The position numbers and the translations under genes are program-made. Shown in pieces: positions 1 to 5,581 of a stretch of DNA of 6,647 bases; within the stretch, counting starts at the first letter, position 1, and the number at the start of each line of letters is the position of its first letter. This stretch comes from an uncultured Eggerthellaceae bacterium. GTDB taxonomy: Bacteria; Actinomycetota; Coriobacteriia; Coriobacteriales; Eggerthellaceae. The stretch is taken from the NCBI GenBank assembly GCA_948829205.1, contig CAQLOA010000082.1:1-6647 (forward strand). Reading direction: 5' to 3'. Under the pieces are notes generated by a model that was not told the origin of the DNA, searched no databases, and saw nothing but the letters and a program-made list of their open reading frames with translations.

Positions 1-789
1 GGTCTGCAGCACTTCGCTTATGCCCTCGTCGGGCACCATGGAATAGAGGCCGTCCGAGCAAAGCATCAGCCTGTCACCGGCCGCCACGTTGATTTCGTAA
101 AGGTCGGCCTGCATGTAGGGGTCGAGGCCGAGCGCGCGCGTTATGTAGCTGCGCCACTGGTGCGTGCGCGCCTGCGACGGCGATATCTCGCCCGACTCCA
201 CCAGGTCGGCAACCACGCTGTGGTCGCGCGTAATCTGCTGAAGGACGCCGTTGTGCAGCAAGTATGCACGCGAGTCCCCCACCTGGGCGATCACGAGCTT
301 CTCGCCTTCAAGCATAGCCGCGGTGCAGGTGGTTCCCATGCCTTCCTTGCCGATGCCGTCGCGCGCGCCTTGGATGACCGCAAGATTGGCTTCCTCGACC
401 GCCCGGCCAAGGGCCTCGGCGTCGAGCTCGGCTGGGGCCAGCCGGGATATGGTGTCCACCGCTATCTCGGAGGCGACCTCGCCGCCTTCGTGGCCGCCCA
501 TCCCGTCACACACCACGTACAAGGGCGGCGCCACCAGAAGATTGTCTTCGTTGTGCTCGCGCACGTAGCCGACGTCGGTGCGGCTTCCGAACGGCCTCAC
601 CTTCTCAAGGCGCCCGCTTTGCACAGCGGAGGCGGCAGAGTCGAACGCGGGATTGAATGCGGAATCGGGTGTCATGTTGAAAGCAGGGTCGAACGCAGGG
701 CTGCCCCCGCTGGACGAGGGGTCCATCGGCCACACGGGGTTCACGGAACCGGCTGGGTTCATGGGACTCACGGGGTCCATCGGGGCCAT
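1..789 (-). CDS. pstP: PP2C-family Ser/Thr protein phosphatase (PstP/Stp-like), 3' end outside the window
   Basis: This is a metal-dependent PP2C phosphatase that removes phosphate from Ser/Thr residues and is expected to counteract the PASTA kinase nearby. 263 codons are visible and the frame is still open at the left edge. Motifs seen in order are VREHNED (about 76-82), VCDGMGGH (93-100; Asp95 binds metal), GMGTTC (150-155), GDSR (171-174), RDHS (188-191), YITRALG (215-221) and SDGL (245-248; Asp246 binds metal). The last metal motif (GxDN) would lie beyond the window. The start at 789 overlaps the FHA stop codon by one base (TGATG) and has GAGG eight bases upstream, so translation is probably coupled. 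The phosphatase core begins only near residue 65. The first 60 residues are a Pro/Asn/Asp/Phe-rich low-complexity extension with no predicted fold. A later start such as Met39 is possible, but no ribosome site was seen there. Family assignment is firm; identity with mycobacterial PstP rests on the fhaB neighbour. Confidence 0.93.
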   Translation of the reverse strand, partial: MAPMDPVSPMNPAGSVNPVWPMDPSSSGGSPAFDPAFNMTPDSAFNPAFDSAASAVQSGRLEKVRPFGSRTDVGYVREHNEDNLLVAPPLYVVCDGMGGHEGGEVASEIAVDTISRLAPAELDAEALGRAVEEANLAVIQGARDGIGKEGMGTTCTAAMLEGEKLVIAQVGDSRAYLLHNGVLQQITRDHSVVADLVESGEISPSQARTHQWRSYITRALGLDPYMQADLYEINVAAGDRLMLCSDGLYSMVPDEGISEVLQT

Positions 790-1202
790 CACTCGTACCT
801 CGCGCGGATTACCACGTCGCCGACGGCGATGGCGTCCTTGTTGCGGACGGGGACTGGTTCGCCGATGTAGGCGCCGTTCACCGCCGTGCCGTTCTTGGAG
901 CCGAGGTCTTCCACGAACAGGTTCTCGCCCATCAGCTGGAAGCGGGCATGACGCCCGGAAACGTAGCCGGCAGCAATCACGATGTCGGCACCGGGAGCTC
1001 GGCCCACGATGACCGGCCCCGTGACGGGAATGTTGACGCCGCGCAGTTCCTTCGGGCCCTTCTCGACCACAAGATGCCACGACTTGCCCTTCTTGGAAGC
1101 GCCGCTGACCTGGCGCACGCCGGTGCGCATGATTGCGAACAGGAACAGGTAGAGCAGCGCGACGAACAGAAGCCGCGCCACCAGCAGCACTACGTCGATC
1201 AT
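789..1202 (-). CDS. fhaB: Membrane-anchored FHA-domain protein, FhaB-like
   Basis: A 137-residue protein that should bind phosphothreonine peptides and so act as a reader of the Ser/Thr kinase. Residues 4-24 are a hydrophobic helix (DVVLLVARLLFVALLYLF), followed by a short basic linker and an FHA domain from about 43 to 135. The FHA signature is complete: Gly67-Arg68, Ser82 and His85 in SGRHARF, and Asn104 in DLGSKNGT followed by VNG. The start at 1202 has GAGGA seven bases upstream. The gene begins 30 bases after the ACT-domain stop, and its own stop overlaps the phosphatase start, so the three genes look like one transcript. In mycobacteria fhaB lies directly before pstP, rodA, pbpA, pknA and pknB; the fhaB-pstP order is the same here. 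Whether rodA/pbpA follow cannot be seen. Confidence 0.9.
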   Translation of the reverse strand: MIDVVLLVARLLFVALLYLFLFAIMRTGVRQVSGASKKGKSWHLVVEKGPKELRGVNIPVTGPVIVGRAPGADIVIAAGYVSGRHARFQLMGENLFVEDLGSKNGTAVNGAYIGEPVPVRNKDAIAVGDVVIRARYE

Positions 1203-1232
1203 GCGAAGGTCCTCACAAGCCTCACGAACATC

Positions 1233-1508
1233 CTAGATCTCGTGCATGAAGCGGAAAACGTCTTCGCGCTGGATGGTGATCTGCATGCCCAGCCGCTCGC
1301 CTTCCTTGGTCAGACGGTCCTGCACCTCGTCGAAGCTGGCCGATTCGACGTTCAACGTGGCCAGCATGGTCATGCAGAATATCTCGTTCTCGCCGAGGAT
1401 GGTCTGGTTGATGTCGTCTATGTTCGCGTTGCATTCGGTGAGCACGGTTGCAACCGCGGCAACAATGCCTGTGCGGTCGGCGCCGAGCACGGAGATGACG
1501 CATTTCAT
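1233..1508 (-). CDS. ACT-domain protein of the UPF0237 type
   Basis: A 91-residue protein made almost entirely of a single ACT domain, a small ligand-binding fold usually used to sense amino acids. It opens with MKCVISVLGADRTGIVAAVA, typical of the stand-alone UPF0237 (ACT_6) family of about 90 residues, continues with an acidic loop (NANIDDINQTILGE), and ends after FRFMHEI. The start at 1508 has AGGAA (1514-1518) five bases upstream. In many bacteria this family sits next to a UPF0210/DUF711 gene; that partner is not in this window. Here it is the first gene of a run with the FHA and PP2C genes and is divergent from folE. The ligand and role are unknown. A regulatory link to phosphorylation is suggested only by position. 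Confidence 0.88.
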   Translation of the reverse strand: MKCVISVLGADRTGIVAAVATVLTECNANIDDINQTILGENEIFCMTMLATLNVESASFDEVQDRLTKEGERLGMQITIQREDVFRFMHEI

Positions 1509-1549
1509 GGGCTGTTCCTAACGTCCAGTATGGTTCGTGCCATAGGTCT

Positions 1550-1576
1550 TATAATTATCCCACAACGTTCGGGATA
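1550..1576 (+). promoter_or_regulatory. AT-rich promoter core with adjacent inverted repeat in the ACT/folE divergent region
   Basis: TATAAT at 1550-1555 is a perfect -10 match for rightward transcription towards folE; the -35 position is weak. The start would be near 1562, giving a leader of about 94 bases. Directly downstream lies TATCCC (1556-1561), nine bases, then GGGATA (1571-1576), a perfect 6-base inverted repeat around AACGTT. On the other strand the same AT-rich core offers GATAAT or TATAAG, about 40 bases before the ACT start, so it may serve both genes. The repeat is well placed to be an operator, but no regulator is known. Confidence 0.5.
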
Positions 1577-1583
1577 GTGCGGT

Positions 1584-1601
1584 GCCGCGGCGGTACGCGG
1601 C
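1584..1601 (+). promoter_or_regulatory. GC-rich hairpin in the folE leader
   Basis: GCCGCG (1584-1589) and CGCGGC (1596-1601) form a 6-base-pair stem with a 6-base loop in the presumed 5' leader of folE. No U-run follows, so it is not an obvious terminator. It does not resemble a riboswitch class I recognise. In such GC-rich sequence it may be chance. Confidence 0.25.
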
Positions 1602-1655
1602 CGCGAGAATGCGGCCCGCAACGGGGCACGACAGCGACGACGCGAGGGGTTCTAC

Positions 1656-2219
1656 ATGGACAAGGCCAAGATCGAAGAGGGCGTGCGCCTGATACTCGAG
1701 GGCATCGGGGAAAACCCAAACCGCGAGGGGCTGCTGAAGACACCCGCCCGCGTCGCCCGCATGTACGAGGAGGTGTTCGCCGGAATGGACGAGAACCCGG
1801 CGCGCCACTTCAAGACCACTTTCGATGAACACCACGAGGAAATGGTGCTGGTGCGCGACATTCCGTTTTATTCCATGTGCGAACATCACCTAGTGCCGTT
1901 CTTCGGGCTGGCCCATATCGCCTACATCCCCGCACGCGACGGGCGCATATGCGGCCTGTCGAAGCTGGCCCGCCTGGTGGATGCCTATGCGAAGCGCCCG
2001 CAGGTGCAAGAGAGGCTGACGTCGCAGGTCGCCGACACGCTGATCGAACAACTTCATCCCCAGGGAGCGTTGGTGGTGCTGGAAGCCGAGCACCTGTGCA
2101 TGAGCATGCGCGGAGTGAAGAAGCCGGGAAGCAAGACTACCACCAGCGCCGTGCGCGGCGTGTTCGCGAAGAGCCAGGCCACCCGCAACGAGGCTCTGAA
2201 CCTGATCTTCCGGGGGTAG
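1656..2219 (+). CDS. folE: GTP cyclohydrolase I (FolE type)
   Basis: Cytosolic enzyme that converts GTP to 7,8-dihydroneopterin triphosphate, the first step of tetrahydrofolate synthesis. The 187 residues match the usual bacterial length of about 190. The zinc site is intact: Cys75 and His78 in SMCEHH, and Cys148 in EHLCMSMRG. His77 and His146 sit at the places of the catalytic histidines of the E. coli enzyme. Other family blocks are GLLKTPARVARMYEE (25-39), GLSKLARLVDAYAKRPQVQE (100-119) and VRGVF (166-170). The start at 1656 has GAGGGG at 1644-1649, six bases upstream. The gene stands alone: it diverges from the ACT gene and converges on pknB, with no folP, folB or folK in view, although folate genes are often grouped. 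The product could also feed other pterin or deazapurine pathways. Confidence 0.97.
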   Translation: MDKAKIEEGVRLILEGIGENPNREGLLKTPARVARMYEEVFAGMDENPARHFKTTFDEHHEEMVLVRDIPFYSMCEHHLVPFFGLAHIAYIPARDGRICGLSKLARLVDAYAKRPQVQERLTSQVADTLIEQLHPQGALVVLEAEHLCMSMRGVKKPGSKTTTSAVRGVFAKSQATRNEALNLIFRG

Positions 2220-2266
2220 GAAAAGGTCGCGGGCGATTCCTCCAAGTCGAGTTCGACGCCCATTGA

Positions 2267-2377
2267 AGAAATCGAATAGGCTAAAAGCGAAGAGCAGCTA
2301 AAATCCCAGAAGCTGCGGCATCCTGCAAACAGCCTGAGGTAAGTGGAATCTTCGCCTTAAACGCCTACTCGATTTCT
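2267..2377 (-). repeat. Long imperfect inverted repeat between folE and pknB (possible pknB 3' structure or terminator)
   Basis: The outer arms are 2267-2281 and 2363-2377: 15 bases, all paired if read on the minus strand with one G-U pair. Further in, 2284-2293 pairs with 2350-2359 over 10 bases, again with one G-U pair. Inside is a smaller hairpin, GCAGCT (2294-2299) with AGCTGC (2311-2316). On the minus strand that inner hairpin is followed by UCUUCGCUUUU, which could end pknB transcription. On the plus strand the G-U pairs become A-C mismatches, which favours the pknB transcript. No protein or known RNA was recognised in this 202-base gap. Confidence 0.6.
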
Positions 2378-2421
2378 CCAACGTCTCACTAAGACTTGTC
2401 GGGGTCGTCCGCGGCCTTTCG

Positions 2422-4452
2422 CTATTCCGTGGGAGTTCCGGGCTCGGGTGTGCTGGGGCCGGTGGACACGTCGATGGTGACGGTGTCGCCCTTCTTCGCC
2501 GAACCCGTCCTGCTCTGGTTGATGACGTTGCCCTTCGCAACCGAGTTGGACGCACTGTAGGTGATGCTCACCCTGAGGCCCGCGCCTTCGAGTGCGCTTT
2601 TGGCATAGGATTCCGAACTGCCCACGACGTTGGGCACGTTGACGGTGTTGTCTTCGCCCAAGGACACGACGTAGTTGATCGCCGTGCCTTTCGCCACCTT
2701 GGTTCCGGCGGAAGGCGACTGGCTGATGATGCATCCGGAAGAGATGGTGTCGCTGTGCTCGCTGCCGGTCTGGTTGATGGTGAGTCCTGCGTCTTCGGCC
2801 TTCTTACGGGCCGCGTCGAGGCTTAAGCCCTCGATGTTGGGCACCGGAACCTGCTCGCTGCCCTTCGACACCACCAGCTTCACGACGGAGCCCTTGTTGG
2901 CAGCCTGACCACCGACCGGGTCCTGGCTGACGACCAGGCCCTCTTCGACGTCGTCGCTGTACTGCTGCGTGACCTCGCCGATGATGAATCCCGCATCTGT
3001 CAGCGCCTTCTTGGCGTCGGCCTCGGGCATGCCCACGACTTCGGGCATGTCCACTTGCTCGGAACCCTGCGAAACCCACAGGTCGATCCTCGAGCCTTTG
3101 TTGGCCTTCGTGCCGCCCTTGGGGTTCTGGCCGATGACCTGGCCTTCCTCCACCGTGTCGTCATACTGCGTCTTTATTTCGCCCACCTGGAAGCCGGCGG
3201 CCTCGATTTCGGCGACCGCCTGCTCGTAAGGCGTGTTGGTGACGTCGGGGACGTCCTGCTTCTCGCCGCCAAGGAACATGAACGCAAGCACGCCCGCGAT
3301 TGCGAGCACTGCGACTATGCACACGGCGATGATGGCCTTCTTCTTGCCGGAGCCTTCGTTGTTTCCTGAACCGGACCCAGGGGCCGCGCCTCCCGAGTAG
3401 CGGCGGGTGGGCGTTCCTCCCCCGCCAGCACCTACCGCAGCGACGGGCATGACCTGGGTGGAATCCATGTCGCCGGCAGCCACGCCTATCGGGGAAATGA
3501 CGCTGGTGCGCGCCTGGGTGAAGTCGCTGTTGGTGGCCGCATGCGCCATCCCGGCGCCTGCAGCGCCGATGGCTGCCGCCGCGGCGCCGCCTGCCACGAG
3601 CGCAGCAAGATTGACCGGGCGCCCGGCAAGGAAGTCGTTCAGGGCCAGGCGCATGTCGTTCGCGGTGGCGAAGCGCGCATTCGGGTCCTTCTGCATGGCC
3701 GTGAGGATGATGGCCTCGAACACCGGGTCGATGTCGGGGTTGATCTCGCGCGGGGCCAGCGGCTGGTCGCGAACCTGCATGAGGGCCACGCTGACGGCGT
3801 CGGGGCCGTCGAAGGGAAGCGTGCCGGTGGACGCCTCGTAAAGGACGACGCCGAGCGAGTAGATGTCGCTGGCTGCCGTGAGGTCTTTGCCCTGCGCCTG
3901 CTCGGGCGACGTGTAGTGGGCGGTGCCCAGCACCGTCTCGGTCTTGTCGGCCGTGGAGTTCTTTGCGCGGGCGATGCCGAAGTCCATCACCTTCACGTTG
4001 CCGTCGGGCTGGACCATGATGTTCTGCGGCTTGATGTCGCGGTGGATGATGTCCTGCTGATGGGCCACCGTAAGGGCCTGGCACACCTGCGAGCCTATTT
4101 CGGCCACCTTGCGCTGGTTGATCGCTCCGCGCTCGAGGATTGCAGTCTTCAGGTCAGAGCCGCGGACGAACTCCATGACTATGTAATAGGTGTCCTGGTC
4201 GTGGCCCCAGTCGTAGACGTTGACAATGTAGGGGCTTTGGAGGTTGGCGGCCGCTGCTGCCTCCTGGCGGAAACGGCGCGTGAAGTCGGGGTCGGCAGCA
4301 TATTGCGGAAGCATCGTCTTGACTGCGACGATGCGCCCCAGCACCATGTCTTGTGCGCTGTAGACCTCGGCCATTCCGCCGACGCCGATGCGCTCGCCCA
4401 GCTGATACCTGTTGTTGAAGGTTCTGCCCGTCAAAGGTCCGTTGCCTGCCAT
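2422..4452 (-). CDS. pknB: PASTA-domain Ser/Thr protein kinase (PknB/Stk type)
   Basis: A membrane Hanks-type kinase of 676 residues that couples cell-wall status to phosphorylation. The kinase domain spans about 16-275: glycine loop GVGGMAEV (23-30), Lys45 in VAVK, Glu64 in the C helix, catalytic loop HRDIKPQN (137-144, Asp139), DFG (157-159), activation-loop Thr171 and Thr173, and TSPEQA (181-186). All catalytic residues are present. A linker follows with an Ala/Gly-rich hydrophobic stretch (281-306) and a Gly/Ser-rich part. One clear transmembrane helix covers about 372-396. Outside the cell are four PASTA repeats, roughly 398-463, 466-532, 534-599 and 603-666; this repeat type binds muropeptides or lipid II. 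The protein ends in a short Pro/Glu tail. The start at 4452 has AGAAGGG (4460-4466) seven bases upstream. It is transcribed alone, apart from the fhaB-pstP pair it should work with. Confidence 0.97.
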   Translation of the reverse strand: MAGNGPLTGRTFNNRYQLGERIGVGGMAEVYSAQDMVLGRIVAVKTMLPQYAADPDFTRRFRQEAAAAANLQSPYIVNVYDWGHDQDTYYIVMEFVRGSDLKTAILERGAINQRKVAEIGSQVCQALTVAHQQDIIHRDIKPQNIMVQPDGNVKVMDFGIARAKNSTADKTETVLGTAHYTSPEQAQGKDLTAASDIYSLGVVLYEASTGTLPFDGPDAVSVALMQVRDQPLAPREINPDIDPVFEAIILTAMQKDPNARFATANDMRLALNDFLAGRPVNLAALVAGGAAAAAIGAAGAGMAHAATNSDFTQARTSVISPIGVAAGDMDSTQVMPVAAVGAGGGGTPTRRYSGGAAPGSGSGNNEGSGKKKAIIAVCIVAVLAIAGVLAFMFLGGEKQDVPDVTNTPYEQAVAEIEAAGFQVGEIKTQYDDTVEEGQVIGQNPKGGTKANKGSRIDLWVSQGSEQVDMPEVVGMPEADAKKALTDAGFIIGEVTQQYSDDVEEGLVVSQDPVGGQAANKGSVVKLVVSKGSEQVPVPNIEGLSLDAARKKAEDAGLTINQTGSEHSDTISSGCIISQSPSAGTKVAKGTAINYVVSLGEDNTVNVPNVVGSSESYAKSALEGAGLRVSITYSASNSVAKGNVINQSRTGSAKKGDTVTIDVSTGPSTPEPGTPTE

Positions 4453-4491
4453 TGCGATGCCCTTCTGTTTCTGCGTTTATGGTTCGAGTCA

Positions 4492-4532
4492 AAGGTACCC
4501 ATCATTGTACCTTACGCCCATAACGTGTGCAA
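4492..4532 (-). promoter_or_regulatory. Candidate pknB promoter with inverted repeat over the -10 box
   Basis: Read on the minus strand, TTGCAC (4532-4527) lies 17 bases before TACAAT (4509-4504), a good -10 box. Transcription would start near 4497, giving a pknB leader of about 45 bases. The -35 matches the consensus only in TTG. A perfect 7-base inverted repeat, AAGGTAC (4492-4498) and GTACCTT (4507-4513), covers the -10 box and start site, as an operator would. Confidence 0.5.
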
Positions 4533-4643
4533 AACGAACGTCGGTGGCAAGGAATCGTACCGTTGTCGTTTCTTGTTGATTTCTTTTCATTGCTTGATTG
4601 GAAAGTGAGCGAGCGGCGCATCCGGTGGTTCAGATTCGAGCGA

Positions 4644-4682
4644 AAGAACGACGACGCGTACTTCTGTACGCGAGGAGTTCTT
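4644..4682. repeat. Bulged hairpin with perfect 7-base inner stem
   Basis: The inner stem CGCGTAC (4655-4661) with GTACGCG (4666-4672) encloses a 4-base loop, TTCT. The outer stem AAGAAC (4644-4649) with GTTCTT (4677-4682) is separated from it by a small internal loop. Together they give 13 base pairs. On the minus strand GUUCUUUCG follows, a poor U-run, so a terminator or processing site is possible. The sequence is symmetric enough that strand cannot be set with confidence. Confidence 0.5.
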
Positions 4683-4728
4683 GGAGGTCGAAGATGAACC
4701 GCTGGGGCGTCCGCGCAGCGTCTGATGA

Positions 4729-4752
4729 TACTTCGTCCGGTAGGACGAAGTA
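4729..4752. repeat. Perfect 10-base-pair hairpin abutting the small RNA 3' end
   Basis: TACTTCGTCC (4729-4738), loop GGTA, then GGACGAAGTA (4743-4752): ten unbroken pairs with a 4-base loop. On the minus strand it comes directly after the U-rich tail of the predicted small RNA. Neither side has a U-run, so it is not a standard terminator. It could be a second block to transcription, a processing signal, a protein-binding palindrome or a repeated element. Confidence 0.55.
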
Positions 4753-4922
4753 CAAAATAAGGCCCCGCCACCTCCAAAAGGATGAACCCACCTAACAAGG
4801 TGGGTACCCGCAGCCTGCTTCCTGGCTTTCGCATCAACGGACGCGAATCCCCATTCCACACGCAATGTTGGGCTCCCTTCATAAAAGCATCGGTCCATCG
4901 CAAAGTATGGAGGGGCGGAACC
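4753..4922 (-). ncRNA. Predicted structured small RNA, family not identified (6S-like layout possible)
   Basis: About 170 nt with no convincing protein. On the minus strand the 5' end GGTTCCGCCCCTCCA (4922-4908) pairs with the 3' end TGGAGGTGGCGGGGCC (4776-4761): 15 pairs, two of them G-U, and one bulge. A second helix joins GATGGACC (4899-4892) to GGTTCATC (4788-4781) through one G-U pair. Inside are a terminal hairpin of 8 pairs (4847-4828, loop CGUU, one G-U) and a perfect 8-pair hairpin (4805-4786, loop UGUU) on the 3' side; the latter shares three bases with the second helix. UUAUUUUGU follows the closing stem, as in a terminator. A TATACT box lies exactly where transcription would start at 4922. 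The G-U pairs become A-C mismatches on the plus strand, so the minus strand is favoured. Closing stem, asymmetric bubble, terminal hairpin and 3'-side hairpin recall 6S RNA, but that name is only a guess. Confidence 0.68.
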
Positions 4923-4928
4923 ACCGTT

Positions 4929-4934
4929 AGTATA
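4929..4934 (-). promoter_or_regulatory. -10 box of the small RNA
   Basis: TATACT on the minus strand (one mismatch to TATAAT). Seven bases downstream is G4922, the first base of the RNA closing stem. The -35 region (GGCCAG or TGGCCA at about 4952-4958) is weak. Confidence 0.5.
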
Positions 4935-4960
4935 TGTCAGCTCCGACGCAGCTGGCCACC

Positions 4961-4980
4961 AAAATGCGGAAGTTCACGCA
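4961..4980 (-). terminator. Weak possible terminator after nrdG
   Basis: On the minus strand TGCG (4980-4977) and CGCA (4968-4965) form a short stem, with GAACTTC in the loop, followed by TTTT (4964-4961). It lies about 50 bases after the nrdG stop and just before the small RNA promoter. The stem is only four pairs, so efficiency would be low and this may be chance. Confidence 0.25.
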
Positions 4981-5032
4981 CGTGTTGAATTCAGCGAGAC
5001 GAAGCCGGGTGGTTTGGAACAGGGGACGGGCC

Positions 5033-5581
5033 TCACCAGCTGGAGGGTATTTCGATCTCGAACTTCGGCTGCTTCCATTCAACCGGACTGCCGGAGGCCA
5101 AGGTCTTGGGAACGTCGAGCAGGCGCTGGTTCGACGAGCCGCGCCAGTCCAGCTCGTAGGAATGGAGCGACTCCACGAAAGGCCCGTCGACCAGAACGTC
5201 TATGCACCCCAGGAATTCTTCGATGGCGGGCTGGCCGGTCGCCTTGCTGCACAAGTCATCGAAAGTGTACCCGGAGTAGGCCCATATGTCGTACCCTGCG
5301 TCCTTAAGGCGACGGGCCAGAGCCGCGCACGCCTCGGGCTGCTCGAAGGGCTCGCCGCCAGAGAAGGTGACGCCCTGGATCAGCTTGTTCGCGCGGATGT
5401 CGTCATAGATGTCGTCGAGCGCATAGGTGCTTCCTCCGTCCACCGGCTGGCTTTCGGGATTGTGGCATCCCGGGCAGCCGTGGGTGCACCCCTGCACGAA
5501 CACTCCGTACCGAAGGCCCGGGCCGTCCACTATGGAATCGGGCACCAGCCCGAATACGCGAATGCTAGTTGGCTGGCTCAT
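5033..5581 (-). CDS. nrdG: Anaerobic ribonucleoside-triphosphate reductase activating protein (radical SAM)
   Basis: Radical S-adenosylmethionine enzyme that places the glycyl radical on NrdD, allowing deoxyribonucleotide synthesis without oxygen. 182 residues from the chosen start. The 4Fe-4S motif Cys32-x3-Cys36-x2-Cys39 lies in GCTHGCPGCHNPESQ, preceded by DGPGLR (19-24) and followed by the SAM-binding block TFSGGEP (72-78). Length and motif spacing suit NrdG better than pyruvate formate-lyase activase, which is longer. The frame is open upstream to 5635, but the ATG at 5581 is preferred: AAGGAG (5591-5586) lies four bases upstream, and the family-like sequence starts there (SIRVFGLVPDSIVDG). 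The start falls inside the end of the MscS gene, overlapping by 17 bases, so the two are probably translated together. NrdG usually follows nrdD directly; here an MscS gene lies between them. Confidence 0.93.
   Translation of the reverse strand: MSQPTSIRVFGLVPDSIVDGPGLRYGVFVQGCTHGCPGCHNPESQPVDGGSTYALDDIYDDIRANKLIQGVTFSGGEPFEQPEACAALARRLKDAGYDIWAYSGYTFDDLCSKATGQPAIEEFLGCIDVLVDGPFVESLHSYELDWRGSSNQRLLDVPKTLASGSPVEWKQPKFEIEIPSSW

Noticed and set aside
3541..4608. 355-codon plus-strand open frame opposite the kinase gene
   Set aside because: It is a shadow of the kinase coding strand; its composition reflects reversed codons, and the minus-strand protein carries all kinase motifs.
4694..4795. 33-codon plus-strand open frame with GGAGG (4683-4687) ahead of ATG
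   Set aside because: The ribosome site is good, but no downstream plus-strand gene would use a leader peptide. The frame runs through a perfect hairpin and the small RNA, and it has no recognisable protein features.
4806..4860. Cobalamin-riboswitch-like AGCCAGGA with a preceding hairpin and GGAATGG
   Set aside because: The 3' part is suggestive, but the conserved upstream core (GGTGnAA, CCCGC, CTGT) is absent and the next gene is a kinase 300 bases away, not a B12 gene.
4587..4898. 103- and 140-codon minus-strand open frames across the intergenic region
   Set aside because: Both overlap each other and the predicted structured RNA, have Arg/Ser/Pro-biased composition, no clear ribosome site and no recognisable domain.
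4908..4926. T-box-like sequence (GGTGGTTCCGC) at the 5' end of the small RNA
   Set aside because: It resembles the T-box core GGTGGnACCGCG, but a T-box lies near the 3' end of its leader. Here the preceding 200 bases are the end of nrdG, and no aminoacyl-tRNA or amino-acid gene follows.
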